From positions 1 through 34,099 of the forward strand of contig DCFQ01000048.1 in NCBI GenBank assembly GCA_002319915.1: 34,099 bases of DNA. The letters are read 5' to 3'. A model generated the notes under the pieces. It searched no databases and was not told where the DNA came from. It saw nothing but the letters and a program-made list of their open reading frames with translations. This document shows, one piece after another, positions 14,491 through 23,170 of this stretch; position 1 is the stretch's first letter; every line of letters begins with the position of its first letter. The DNA comes from Bacteroidales bacterium UBA1800. Its GTDB lineage: Bacteria; Bacteroidota; Bacteroidia; Bacteroidales; VadinHA17. A program made the translations under genes and the position numbers.

Positions 14491-15288
14491 TCAGAAATCA
14501 GAGTAGGAGGCCGGGTGCAGGAGATACGGATTTGCTTTTGAAACAGTGTTCTTATATTCCTCCAGTGATGAGAGCTTTTTCCATGCATCTGAACTGCCAA
14601 AGACCTTCCACCTCTCATCATGCGTAGCCATATCCTTAAAGGTGGTCATATACATGAGGTTCGGCATATGACTTCCAAAAAGTACCTGTCCAAAGAATAC
14701 CGGGTTGAAATTCAGCTCCTTAAAGAGACTAATCTCACCTCCTTCATTGAACATCTGTATCTTTTTAAGCGCTTTGGCCTCCGTAGCGCTTTCATAGCTT
14801 CGAAGCTCATAGATCCTTTCAGAGACAGCATTTGTATACGAGGGTGCTTTGAACTCAGGCATGAATGCAAAAGCCTTCATAAGTATCGTCTCACTCCTCA
14901 GATATGGAGGATTATTATATTGTGCATCAAGGAAATCCTTACCTGCTTTCTGAAAAGCCAGGTCCTTTTCCAGTGCGCTTGTAATTTCAAGATATTGATC
15001 GGCCGATTTGAACGGAATAAACAGGTAAACCAGCTTTCCTGCAGCAGTATCTGCTTCAACAGGTTTAAAGACACCAGCCTTTGCAATACCGGCTTTGTGC
15101 AGGGCGGGCAGGTATGCATCCTTAAGGAAGGCATCAACCATACCTTCCTGGCCGGGACCGGAAATCCTGTAAATTTTAATTACAAAATACTGTTGTTTGG
15201 GCGGAGCAGCCGATAAAATGACTGGTATCGAAAAGAGTAAAACAGATACTGCAAAAAGTATCTTCCTGAGGTTTTTGAATTTTTTCAT
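14491..15288 (-). CDS. Exported NIPSNAP family protein
   Basis: 265 aa with an N-terminal signal peptide (hydrophobic residues about 10-27, ending LSAAPP) and two ferredoxin-like NIPSNAP domains: YFVIKIYRISGPGQEGMVDAFL near residue 35 and ERIYELRSYESATEAKALKKIQMFNEGGEISLF near residue 155, with FGSHMPNLMYMTTFKDMATHDERWKVF after it. NIPSNAP proteins are small dimeric alpha/beta-barrel proteins of uncertain function; exported versions are common in Bacteroidota and Planctomycetota. Here it lies downstream of a DUF6807 gene on the same strand, with a repeat between them. Function unknown. Confidence 0.88.
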   Translation of the reverse strand: MKKFKNLRKILFAVSVLLFSIPVILSAAPPKQQYFVIKIYRISGPGQEGMVDAFLKDAYLPALHKAGIAKAGVFKPVEADTAAGKLVYLFIPFKSADQYLEITSALEKDLAFQKAGKDFLDAQYNNPPYLRSETILMKAFAFMPEFKAPSYTNAVSERIYELRSYESATEAKALKKIQMFNEGGEISLFKELNFNPVFFGQVLFGSHMPNLMYMTTFKDMATHDERWKVFGSSDAWKKLSSLEEYKNTVSKANPYLLHPASYSDF

Positions 15289-15313
15289 AGTGTAAGGTTT
15301 ATTTATTTTTTAT

Positions 15314-15404
15314 GACACAGAGGTTCATAGAGGAGACACAGAAATCACAAAGAATCAAACAATTAACTCTGTGGAACTCTGAGCCTTCTCTGTGCTCTCT
15401 TTGT
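15314..15404. repeat. CACAGAG-type palindromic repeat
   Basis: Left part GACACAGAGG...GGAGACACAG (15314-15341) and right part CTCTGTGG...TTCTCTGTGCTCTCTTTGT (15367-15404) form an imperfect inverted repeat. It lies directly after the DUF6807 stop and before the NIPSNAP start on the same strand. Confidence 0.65.
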
Positions 15405-15406
15405 AA

Positions 15407-16474
15407 CTAATATTTGTTCGAAAAGTCATTAAATATCTGCTTCGCCTTTACAGGGTTGAGCTCTGACCCCGACCGCACATAGATCCTGTGTCGCAGAGTG
15501 ATCGATTCCCCCTTTTTAAGCATAGTCTCTCTTTTTGGCTGGTTAGCATCATACCCCTTCTGGCCCAGGTTGTTTATTGAAAACAATCCATAACCCCTCG
15601 CATGAAAGTAAGAAGGAAATCCGGTGTTCTTCGGATGGTCAAAAATTGCAATCTCAACTGGAACATTGTTCTTGACTCCTGTAAGGTAAATCCATTCATT
15701 CCTGGTTCCCCACACTGCATCCCCCTTCAGTCCTCCGCTGGATGTGTACATGCCGGTAACACCATTGTTGTCAATAGCTTCGACGGCAGTCTGATTGCCA
15801 TGCTCATCGATGAACATCGTCCTTTCGTTCGATGGCATTTCGAGGGCTCTGTCCACCCGGATTGCAAACAGGCCTTCTTTCGTATCATAGAAGGTCACAG
15901 GACCCCTGACTGCGGTAAGGGTAACAATGTGGTCGATGGTCCTCGAGCTCCCGTCACCTGAGATCACATAGCTGGTATGCTCTTCGAGAAGCTGATTGCC
16001 TTTATTGTCATCCCATGCGGCCAAAACCTCAAGTGTGCCGGGCATGCCGTTCTCTGTCTTTAAAATTCTCTGAAGCGATATATGCCCGTAATCATCTTTC
16101 TTATCTGGAGCGATCGCGGAAGAATTTCCCCAGAAATCGAGATGATTTACATCACCATAGGTAAACCATATACCAAACTGGTGCGGATGATCGGTCCTTT
16201 CACCTTTTCTCGGATCGATCGGCCACCCTCTTGTTATGACAATGTCCCCGGGAGCATAAACCGGAAAAAGAAACGGTTTCTCCTTCTGTGAAGTGTAATT
16301 GTATACTGTAAATAATTTCCCGCCGACGTAGATCTCTACCTGCTGCTTATCGTCGATCCGTTTGAAACTGACATCGCCGCTGCCGGAAGACTGGCAGATG
16401 AGAGCCTGGGTCAAAAACACAGATATCAATAAGCCGGCATAATGGGACAGGCGAATTTTGGATGGGCTTTTCAT
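15407..16474 (-). CDS. Exported PmoA-family (DUF6807) protein
   Basis: 355 aa with a signal peptide (residues 1 to about 27, hydrophobic core HYAGLLISVFLTQALIC). The body matches the family Pfam calls PmoA/DUF6807: FPVYAPGDIVITRGWP, TDHPHQFGIWFTYGDVNHLDFW, then beta-rich stretches ending in LRHRIYVRSG. The name derives from a weak annotation as methane monooxygenase; nothing here suggests methane oxidation (no membrane helices). In Bacteroidota such proteins occur among glycosidase and sugar-dehydrogenase genes, suggesting a role in sugar or glycoside breakdown. An approximate -7 box on the minus strand (TACTATTG, 16491-16498) lies just upstream. Confidence 0.85.
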   Translation of the reverse strand: MKSPSKIRLSHYAGLLISVFLTQALICQSSGSGDVSFKRIDDKQQVEIYVGGKLFTVYNYTSQKEKPFLFPVYAPGDIVITRGWPIDPRKGERTDHPHQFGIWFTYGDVNHLDFWGNSSAIAPDKKDDYGHISLQRILKTENGMPGTLEVLAAWDDNKGNQLLEEHTSYVISGDGSSRTIDHIVTLTAVRGPVTFYDTKEGLFAIRVDRALEMPSNERTMFIDEHGNQTAVEAIDNNGVTGMYTSSGGLKGDAVWGTRNEWIYLTGVKNNVPVEIAIFDHPKNTGFPSYFHARGYGLFSINNLGQKGYDANQPKRETMLKKGESITLRHRIYVRSGSELNPVKAKQIFNDFSNKY

Positions 16475-16526
16475 ATTTTTCTCGGTTTTTCAATAGTAAA
16501 AATAATTTAATTCAACCTCACCGGGT

Positions 16527-16534
16527 TATATTTG
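16527..16534 (+). promoter_or_regulatory. Candidate -7 box upstream of the nucleotidase gene
   Basis: TATATTTG matches TAnnTTTG. No clear TTTG -33 box. It would give a 5' UTR of about 125 nt and rules out translation from the TTG at 16532, which lies inside the box. Confidence 0.4.
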
Positions 16535-16663
16535 GAATGCTTTTTTTATTTTCAAAACCTGAATAAAGCAGGCGCGGATTTACTGTGCCGGAGCCTTGGG
16601 GCGGAAGACATACAAAACGTGCATGACAAGCGGAGCAGACATAGCCTGTATGATAAAATCAAT

Positions 16664-17185
16664 ATGAAAAAAACAATCCTGGTTGATATGGATGGCGTCT
16701 TGTCGGATGTCTATGCGTGGTTGTTCGACATGCATCAAAGGCAGACAGGCCATAGGCTCACAATAGATGATGTGGCGGGAAAACTTGAAGGTGAGGCATT
16801 CCCGGAACAGCTTAAGCTTGTGGCGGAACCGGGGTTTTTCAGGAATCTGCCCGTGATGCAGGGAAGCAGGGAGGGACTCAGGAAGCTGAATGACAGGCAC
16901 AAAGTGGTAATTGTATCGCTTGCGACAGAATTTCCCTATAGCCTGACCGATAAGCAGTTATGGCTCAATGAGAATTTCCCGTTCATCAGCTGGCGGCAGG
17001 TGGTCCTGTGCGGTGACAAGCAGCTTGTCAAAGCCGAAATTATGATTGACGATCACCTCAAAAATCTCGACAATTTCCAGGGCGAAACACTCATGTTTTC
17101 GCAGCCTCATAACCTGCTGATAAAAAATTCGAGGCACAGGAGGGTTGAATCGTGGGAAGAGATTGAAAAGCTTCTTCTTTTCTGA
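16664..17185 (+). CDS. 5'(3')-deoxyribonucleotidase-like HAD phosphatase
   Basis: 173 aa from ATG 16664. The HAD motif I ILVDMDGVLSDV is at residues 4-15, where this family normally begins; a longer in-frame ORF back to 16532 lacks homology and overlaps a promoter box, so it was not used. Later motifs are VIVSLATEFPYS (motif II region) and AEIMIDDHLKNLDNF (motif IV, Asp pair). The pattern matches the NT5C family (PF06941), which dephosphorylates deoxynucleoside monophosphates. Divergent from DUF6807 and upstream of DUF5009. The actual substrate is not determined by sequence. Confidence 0.85.
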   Translation: MKKTILVDMDGVLSDVYAWLFDMHQRQTGHRLTIDDVAGKLEGEAFPEQLKLVAEPGFFRNLPVMQGSREGLRKLNDRHKVVIVSLATEFPYSLTDKQLWLNENFPFISWRQVVLCGDKQLVKAEIMIDDHLKNLDNFQGETLMFSQPHNLLIKNSRHRRVESWEEIEKLLLF

Positions 17186-17257
17186 AATATTTGAATCATC
17201 AGGAAAATGCTATTTTTACTTAAATATCAGATTCAAAAACCTTTATTCAGATAATTT

Positions 17258-18379
17258 ATGGAAAGTGAAAACAAACCAGCCTCAAAAAGGCTTTATTCGC
17301 TTGATGCCTTACGCGGCTTCGATATGTTCTGGATCATGGGCGGTGAGAGCATATTTGTCGGCCTGGCTGCCCTTACCGGTCTGCCGGTCCTGCAATGGTG
17401 GGAGACCCAGCTACATCATGTTGCATGGGAAGGATTTCATTTCTATGACATGATCTTCCCCCTGTTCCTGTTCATTGCGGGCATTTCGTTCCCATTCTCC
17501 TATGCCAAGCGGATTGCCGCCAGTGAAAGCAGGAAGCTGATCTACAGGCACGTGATCTTCCGCGGGCTGATCCTGGTCCTGCTGGGAATCATCTACAACA
17601 ACGGCATCCGGTTCCATCTCGGTGAGCTTCGTTACGGCAGCGTGCTCGGGCGTATCGGCCTCGCCTGGATGTTTGCCGCAATTATCTACATGAATGCAAA
17701 GCTTACATGGCGAATTGTCTGGTTCTGGGGCCTCATCATCGGATACTGGCTCCTTCTTCTGATCTTCCCGGCACACGACCTTGGCTCGTCCGACCCATTC
17801 TCAAGAACGGGGAACCTGGCAAGCTATATCGACCGGCTGATCATGCCCGGCAGGCTCTACCTCGGAAATCACGATCCTGAAGGACTGATGAGCACCATCC
17901 CGGCAATTTCAACAGCCCTGCTTGGAATGCTCACAGGTGATTTCATGAAGTCTGAATACCTCGAAAAGAAACAGCTGCAAAAGGTTCTCTATATTGTAGC
18001 AGCCGGGGTGCTGCTGATGGTCATCGGCAGAGTATGGAATCTCTCATTCCCGATAAACAAGAACCTGTGGTCAAGCTCTTTTGTATGCTGGGTGGGAGGG
18101 CTAAGCCTGCTCCTGTTCGCCCTCTTCTACCTTATAATCGATGTCTGGAAACTCAGGAAATGGGCGTTCTTTTTCGTTGTTATCGGCATGAATCCGATCA
18201 CGATCTACCTTGCCAACAGGATCATTAATTTTGAAAGCGCTTCAAAATTCCTCTTCGGAGGTATAATCGAGCTGTTCCCACAGGCATGGGCCCCGTTCCT
18301 CGAAGGGACGGCATACGTTGCTGTCGGCTGGATATTCCTTTATATCCTGTACCGCAAGAAAATATTCCTGAAGGTCTGA
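17258..18379 (+). CDS. DUF5009 / heparan-alpha-glucosaminide acetyltransferase-like membrane protein
   Basis: 373 aa, polytopic, with about ten hydrophobic segments. It starts with the family signature RLYSLDALRGFDMFWIMGGE (residues 11-30) followed by FYDMIFPLFLFIAGISFPFSYAKR and LGRIGLAWMFAAIIY. The family (COG4299) is related to the lysosomal HGSNAT acetyltransferase and acyltransferase-3 type proteins and probably transfers acyl groups onto sugars across the inner membrane. The conserved His of the family is plausibly in WETQLHHVAWEGFHF. Close spacing (12 nt) to the SDR gene and then the GH42 gene suggests an operon acting on a sugar. Confidence 0.87.
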   Translation: MESENKPASKRLYSLDALRGFDMFWIMGGESIFVGLAALTGLPVLQWWETQLHHVAWEGFHFYDMIFPLFLFIAGISFPFSYAKRIAASESRKLIYRHVIFRGLILVLLGIIYNNGIRFHLGELRYGSVLGRIGLAWMFAAIIYMNAKLTWRIVWFWGLIIGYWLLLLIFPAHDLGSSDPFSRTGNLASYIDRLIMPGRLYLGNHDPEGLMSTIPAISTALLGMLTGDFMKSEYLEKKQLQKVLYIVAAGVLLMVIGRVWNLSFPINKNLWSSSFVCWVGGLSLLLFALFYLIIDVWKLRKWAFFFVVIGMNPITIYLANRIINFESASKFLFGGIIELFPQAWAPFLEGTAYVAVGWIFLYILYRKKIFLKV

Positions 18380-18391
18380 TATTTATCTCTT

Positions 18392-19186
18392 ATGGATCTT
18401 GGCAGATCAGCATCCGACCTACTTTCCCTCGAAGGGAAAGTTGCAGTGATCTCCGGCGGCGCCTCCGGGATCGGTTTTGGGACTGCCGTAAAACTGGCGG
18501 AGTTTGGCGCCAGGATCGCAATATTCGATATCGATGAGAAACAGGGGCGCCTGGCGGGAAAAGAACTTACGGATCTTGGAGGCAGGGCCAGGTTTTTCAG
18601 GTGCGACGTGAGGGATGCCGTCGAATGCAAAAGGGCAGTGAATGATACTGTCAGCTTTTTCGGGAGGATCGATATCCTGTTCAACAACGCGGGAGTGGCA
18701 ATTCGTAAGAATGCCGTCGATCTTGAACCTGAAGAGTGGGACCTCGCGCTGGACGTATCCCTGAAAGGCCAGTATCTTCTTTCGAAGTATATTGTCCCCG
18801 TTATGAAGATGAACGGCGGCGGATCAATAATCAACACCGGTTCGGGCTGGTCGCTTAAAGGGGGACCGGATGCTGTTTCCTATTGTGCAATGAAAGGGGG
18901 AACTTTGAATATGACCCGTGCCATGGCCATCGATTTCGGGAAATTCAACATCCGGGTGAACTGCGTTTGCCCGGGCGACATCGACACCCCGATGCTGCAG
19001 AGTGAGTGCGAGCAGCTCGGGATGAATTACGATGAGGAATACAAAAGAAGCTGTGCTGCAGGAAGGCCGCTTGAAAGGCTCGGTACACCCGGCGATGTGG
19101 CAAACGCCGTTCTGTTCCTTTCGGGCAGGATGTCATCCTGGATTACCGGAACATATATAGTTGTAGACGGAGGCGGAATAGCTTAA
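18392..19186 (+). CDS. Short-chain dehydrogenase/reductase (classical SDR)
   Basis: 264-aa NAD(P)-binding oxidoreductase. The cofactor motif SGGASGIGFG is at residues 21-30, FNNAG near residue 95, catalytic Ser151 (NTGSGWS), Tyr164 and Lys168 (YCAMK), and the C-terminal ITGTYIVVDGGG. An acidic residue after strand 2 (FDID) suggests NAD rather than NADP preference. Substrate cannot be assigned; its place between DUF5009 and a GH42 glycosidase suggests a sugar or sugar acid. It lies 9 nt before the GH42 start. Confidence 0.9.
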   Translation: MDLGRSASDLLSLEGKVAVISGGASGIGFGTAVKLAEFGARIAIFDIDEKQGRLAGKELTDLGGRARFFRCDVRDAVECKRAVNDTVSFFGRIDILFNNAGVAIRKNAVDLEPEEWDLALDVSLKGQYLLSKYIVPVMKMNGGGSIINTGSGWSLKGGPDAVSYCAMKGGTLNMTRAMAIDFGKFNIRVNCVCPGDIDTPMLQSECEQLGMNYDEEYKRSCAAGRPLERLGTPGDVANAVLFLSGRMSSWITGTYIVVDGGGIA

Positions 19187-19195
19187 TCTTTGATC

Positions 19196-21340
19196 ATGAA
19201 ACATATAACACTCGTCACACAGGCTGCGGTCATGTCCTGTACAGCCATGTTATTGCTGAACGCGCCGGCATTGTCAGGACAAGCGGCAGGGGCTGCACCT
19301 GAGCTCAAAGCTGCATCACCCGGCATTTTTTTCCCGGCGAATGACCTCATGAAGATAGGGGTGTTCTACTATCCCGAGCAATGGCCAAAGGACGAATGGG
19401 AAAGGGATTTCAAAAATATGGCCCGGTTCGGATTTGAATTCACCCATATGGCTGAGTTCTCGTGGACATACCTCGAACCGGAGGAGGGCCGGTTTGATTT
19501 CACCTGGCTCGATGAGGCTGTCGATATGGCCGCAAGGGCAGGACTAAAAGTGATCCTTTGCACCCCTTCACTCTGTCCGCCGGCCTGGATGGGGGAAAAA
19601 TATCCCGAGGTCTACCTTGTCGGGAGCGACGGAAGACGACGCGAACATGGCATAAGGGCAAATGCATCGATTTCCAACCCTGTGTACCGGAAATTCACCG
19701 ACAGGATCGTGACGGAACTGGCAAGGCACTATGGCAATGACGACCGCATCTGGGGCTGGCAGATAGATAATGAGCCCCTGGCTGTGGCAGACTACAGCCC
19801 CTCGGCCCTCGATGCCTTCCGGAAATGGCTTGAAAACAGGTACAAGATTATCGGGAATCTGAACAGGGCATGGGCGGGAAGCTTCTGGAGCACGAGGTAC
19901 GGCAGCTTCATCCAGGTCCTTATACCCAACGAATCGATGAATTCCGAGGACAAGCTCAGCCCTCACGCTCTGCTGGACTTTCAACGGTTCACTGCTGACA
20001 TGACCGCCAGCTTCCTGAACGATCAGGCAGATATCCTGAGGAAGTACATCAGGCCCGGTCAGTGGATCACATCAAACTATATAAATGTAAGTACCTCCGC
20101 AGATCCACGGAGATCGGATCATCTTGATTTCCCATCCTTTACCATGTACCCTGTCAGCGGCAGGAATGAGCTTGGGGGCAATAATTTCAGGACAGGCATC
20201 CCATACAGGATCTATGAGGCCTGTGATTATTACCGCCCGATAAAAGGGATCACCGGTCTCATGGAGCTTCAGCCGGGACAGGTGAACTGGGGCAGCGTCA
20301 ACCCCCAGTTGCTTCCCGGCACTGTCCACATGTGGATAATGCAGGCTTTCGGAGGCGGCTGTTCCTTCCTGTGCACATACCGTTACCGGCATCCCCTGAG
20401 GGGTAGCGAAATGTACCATGACGGCATTGTTGGCACCGACGGGATAACACTCACGCAGGGAGGGAAAGAATTCGTCCAGGCAATACGCGAGATCCATGAA
20501 CTGAAAAAGCTCCCCGGGCACGATTCGTCGATGCCTGCGGATTTCAAAAGCAGGAGAACGGCAATCCTTTGGTCGCATGATGTGATGTGGGACCTGGATA
20601 TTCAGAAACAGACTGAGCTCTGGGATACCTGGAGGAACAGGAACAATTATTCCTCAGCTGTCAAATCGACAGGGGCGCCGCTTGATTTTATATCCGAAAA
20701 TGATGATTTCAGGAATTATCCGTTTCTTATTGCACCCTCCTACCAGATGGTGGATTCGTCCCTGGTAACCAGATGGCTTGATTACGTGAGGGATGGCGGG
20801 AACCTTGTGCTGACATGCCGCACGGGTCAGAAGGACAGGTTGGGCCACTTTTTTGAAGCTCCGCTTGCCGGACCGGTCAGGAAGCTTATTGGCGCCGATA
20901 TTGAATTCTTTGACATGCTCCCAGAAGGAAGCAAGGGGAAGGTCCGGACCAGCAATTCCCTCCACGAATGGAATATCTGGGCAGAGATCCTGTCACCCTA
21001 TGCGGGAACGGAAGTGCTCGCCAGCCACCATGACCAGTTCTACGCAGGTACGGCTGCTGCGGTGACCCGCAGGATCGGAAAGGGAACAGTCACGTATATC
21101 GGGATTGCGACCAAAGAGGGTGACATTGAACGGGAACTGGTCCGGAAAGTCTATGAACTAGCAAAGGTGCCGGTCGAGGATCTTCCGAAGGGTGTTTATC
21201 ATGAATGGAGGAATGGGTTCAATGTGGCAGTCAATTATACCGACGTTCCGTTCAAAATGCCGATGAATAAGGGTGCAAGGGTCATCATCGGGGAAAACCC
21301 GGTACCCACTGCCCGGGCCCTGGTCTGGATCGATAATTAA
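19196..21340 (+). CDS. Exported GH42-type beta-galactosidase
   Basis: 714 aa from ATG 19196; a TTG six bases earlier is a less likely start. Residues 1 to about 32 form a signal peptide (cleavage near LSGQAAG). The catalytic barrel begins MKIGVFYYPEQWPKDEWERDFKNMARFGF; the acid/base Glu is near residue 193 in GWQIDNEP, and the nucleophile Glu near residue 357 in TGLMELQPG. A Trimer/Rossmann-like domain follows (AILWSHDVMWD...GGNLVLTCRTG), then a small beta domain. GH42 enzymes release galactose, and some arabinose or fucose, from oligosaccharides; export indicates a periplasmic substrate. The stop overlaps the stop of the convergent MFS gene. Confidence 0.9.
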   Translation: MKHITLVTQAAVMSCTAMLLLNAPALSGQAAGAAPELKAASPGIFFPANDLMKIGVFYYPEQWPKDEWERDFKNMARFGFEFTHMAEFSWTYLEPEEGRFDFTWLDEAVDMAARAGLKVILCTPSLCPPAWMGEKYPEVYLVGSDGRRREHGIRANASISNPVYRKFTDRIVTELARHYGNDDRIWGWQIDNEPLAVADYSPSALDAFRKWLENRYKIIGNLNRAWAGSFWSTRYGSFIQVLIPNESMNSEDKLSPHALLDFQRFTADMTASFLNDQADILRKYIRPGQWITSNYINVSTSADPRRSDHLDFPSFTMYPVSGRNELGGNNFRTGIPYRIYEACDYYRPIKGITGLMELQPGQVNWGSVNPQLLPGTVHMWIMQAFGGGCSFLCTYRYRHPLRGSEMYHDGIVGTDGITLTQGGKEFVQAIREIHELKKLPGHDSSMPADFKSRRTAILWSHDVMWDLDIQKQTELWDTWRNRNNYSSAVKSTGAPLDFISENDDFRNYPFLIAPSYQMVDSSLVTRWLDYVRDGGNLVLTCRTGQKDRLGHFFEAPLAGPVRKLIGADIEFFDMLPEGSKGKVRTSNSLHEWNIWAEILSPYAGTEVLASHHDQFYAGTAAAVTRRIGKGTVTYIGIATKEGDIERELVRKVYELAKVPVEDLPKGVYHEWRNGFNVAVNYTDVPFKMPMNKGARVIIGENPVPTARALVWIDN

Positions 21341-22599
21341 GATCTAATCAGCTCCCCGGTTTCCTCAGCTGGCTTGATACCGAGCCAGAGGGCCGCACCA
21401 ACCACTGCAATCACGGCAGCCACGTGAAGGGCATTTTCCCATCCGGCCCAGCTGGCAATAAGCGGTGTGAGGGCGGGTGATATCAGGCCGCCGACATTGC
21501 TTCCCATGTTCATTATCCCGCCCGCGGTCCCGCTTCTCCTGCCTGCCGTCTTCATCATCATTGCCCAGAATGGCCCTTCAACGCACAAGATAAAAGCAGT
21601 GGCCAGCGCAAGACAAATTGCCGCCATGACCCCGCTCTGCGTATGGGCACCGATGGAGATCATGATCCCGGAAAGGGCCATGCCGAAAATTGGCACTATC
21701 CTGCTGCCCCAAATCTTCCCGGCTTTCCCGGCAATCAACCTGTCGGAAATTAGGCCTCCCAGCGGGATCGAAACAATTGATAGTATCCAGGGCAGGCTGC
21801 TCATCCAGGCTCCGCTCAGAAGGCTGAAATGCCTCTCCTGGACCAGGTAAAGGTAGAACCAGGAAACAAAGATATATCCGACATACCCCTGAAGCGTGTA
21901 GCTAAGGGTCAGAAAGTAAAAGCTCAGGGAATTGATCTTACCCCTGCCCACCTTGCTATTCACCGGATCGGCAGGAACAGAGGCAGTGCCCAGGTAATTA
22001 ACATGGGCAGGCTCCCTTGTCCGCAGCCAGACGGCAGCCATAACAAGCGCAGGTATGGCAGAGACCACAAGTGCCATTCTCCATCCCCAGTGTACCATTA
22101 TGTTTGAGACGAGCGGGGGTGCAATTGCCGAACCAAGGCCCACGGAGGCAATCACTATCCCGTTTGCCCTGCCTTGGTATTGCACAGGCACCCATCGGGA
22201 GACCCCCTGCCCAGATCCCGGGTACGTGGGAGAAGCGGAAATCCCCAGCAAAAACCTGAATGCCATGAAAATAAGCAATGTCACCGCCGGAACAGCCCTG
22301 AATGCCCCGGTCCCGGTAAGTGTATGAAGGGCTGTGATGATGAACCAGAGCCAGGTAATTATAGAAAGGACCTTCCTGGCCCCGAACCTGTCGGCCACAG
22401 CGCCGGAAGGGATCATAAAGAGCGCATATCCTGCCAGGAAAGCGGAGAAGATCTCCCCCATCTGGACCTGTGTCAAACCGAATTCCTGCATCAGAAGAGG
22501 CCCCGCCGTGGAAACATTGACCCTGCAAATGTATCCAGCCGTAGCCGTCGCACAGAGTATTGCGACCACAGGCCAGGGCTTCGTTGCTTTTCCGCTCAT
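21337..22599 (-). CDS. MFS transporter, anion:cation symporter-like
   Basis: 420 aa, 12 predicted transmembrane segments. The loop 2-3 signature is GAVADRFGARKVLS near residue 70; FRFLLGISASPTYPGSGQGVSRWVP matches the ACS subfamily, which moves organic anions such as hexuronates, sugar acids and phthalate. It overlaps the upstream GNAT gene by 4 bp (ATGA), so both are on one transcript. Its last codons overlap the stop of the convergent GH42 gene, leaving no room for a terminator. It may import a product of nearby glycosidases; the ligand is not known. Confidence 0.88.
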   Translation of the reverse strand: MSGKATKPWPVVAILCATATAGYICRVNVSTAGPLLMQEFGLTQVQMGEIFSAFLAGYALFMIPSGAVADRFGARKVLSIITWLWFIITALHTLTGTGAFRAVPAVTLLIFMAFRFLLGISASPTYPGSGQGVSRWVPVQYQGRANGIVIASVGLGSAIAPPLVSNIMVHWGWRMALVVSAIPALVMAAVWLRTREPAHVNYLGTASVPADPVNSKVGRGKINSLSFYFLTLSYTLQGYVGYIFVSWFYLYLVQERHFSLLSGAWMSSLPWILSIVSIPLGGLISDRLIAGKAGKIWGSRIVPIFGMALSGIMISIGAHTQSGVMAAICLALATAFILCVEGPFWAMMMKTAGRRSGTAGGIMNMGSNVGGLISPALTPLIASWAGWENALHVAAVIAVVGAALWLGIKPAEETGELIRS

Positions 22600-23048
22600 A
22601 GATTCTTGTGCATAAGTATCTCAGAGGCCCCTTCAATGATATAATCCCTGAATTCACACATCGCCTCATATCCATGATGCTCGTAAAACCTTCTTGCCTT
22701 ATGATTGAAAGAAGAGACGCAAAGGAAAAAGTGCCGCGAGCTGCCCCTGAAGAGGTTTTCACCGTAGGACAAAAGATCTGAGCCGATCCCTTTTCCGGCA
22801 AATTCAGGATAAACCGCGATCGATTTCAGGTACGGGGAACCGGCCAGTCCCCGCGGATCAAGGAGCATTATTCCCGCAAGACCTTCGCCCGCAGATGCAA
22901 CATAAAGGACATATTCGGGATCCCGGCAGTTTCGCATACATTGTTCCAGTGATATCCCGAGCGTTATCCAGGGATCGGATCCGGCAAGAAGCCTGGCGGC
23001 AGCCTCTTTCTCAGGATCGGTAGCCGGACGGATGACTATGTTCTCCAT
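22596..23048 (-). CDS. GNAT family N-acetyltransferase
   Basis: 150-aa single-domain acetyltransferase. The acetyl-CoA-binding motif A is visible as IAVYPEFAGKGIGSDLLSYGE near residues 76-96, preceded by a beta strand (GIMLLD) and followed by FFLCVSSFNHKARRFYEHHGYEAM, the usual C-terminal GNAT pattern. Substrate unknown. It is the first gene of a two-gene minus-strand unit with the MFS transporter and divergent from the GH5-like gene. Confidence 0.87.
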   Translation of the reverse strand: MENIVIRPATDPEKEAAARLLAGSDPWITLGISLEQCMRNCRDPEYVLYVASAGEGLAGIMLLDPRGLAGSPYLKSIAVYPEFAGKGIGSDLLSYGENLFRGSSRHFFLCVSSFNHKARRFYEHHGYEAMCEFRDYIIEGASEILMHKNL

Positions 23049-23106
23049 GTGTACCTGAAGGGATTAATGTATAATGTGATGTTAAAATAGTCTTTTTTAC
23101 AACACC

Positions 23107-23143
23107 GTCATTCCGGATGAAGTGAGGAATCTTCTTCATGCAG
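23107..23143. repeat. GTCATTCC-type dispersed repeat
   Basis: GTCATTCCGGATGAAGTGAG followed by GAATCTTCTTCATGCAGGAAT resembles a short dispersed element seen in many Bacteroidota intergenic regions. It lies in the divergent gap between the GNAT and GH5-like genes. Recognised from memory only. Confidence 0.4.
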
Positions 23144-23170
23144 GAATAAATAAAGAACACCGGGAAGGAT

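Noticed and set aside
14620..15216. 198-aa plus-strand ORF opposite the NIPSNAP gene
   Set aside because: Antisense shadow: the minus-strand frame has a signal peptide and two recognisable NIPSNAP domains, while this frame has none.
15407..16474. Methane monooxygenase subunit PmoA
   Set aside because: The family name is historical; the protein is exported and soluble, without the membrane helices of particulate methane monooxygenase.
16532..16663. N-terminal extension of the nucleotidase reading frame
   Set aside because: The TTG start lies inside a TAnnTTTG box and the extension has no homology to the HAD family, whose normal N-terminus begins at 16664.
16540..16663. Riboswitch in the 124-nt 5' UTR of the nucleotidase gene
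   Set aside because: Only short hairpins (for example CCTG/CAGG) were found; no match to a known aptamer core that I can recognise.
21998..22801. 267-aa minus-strand ORF overlapping the MFS and GNAT genes
   Set aside because: A frame-shifted shadow of two well-supported genes; low-complexity Cys/Gly-rich translation without family features.
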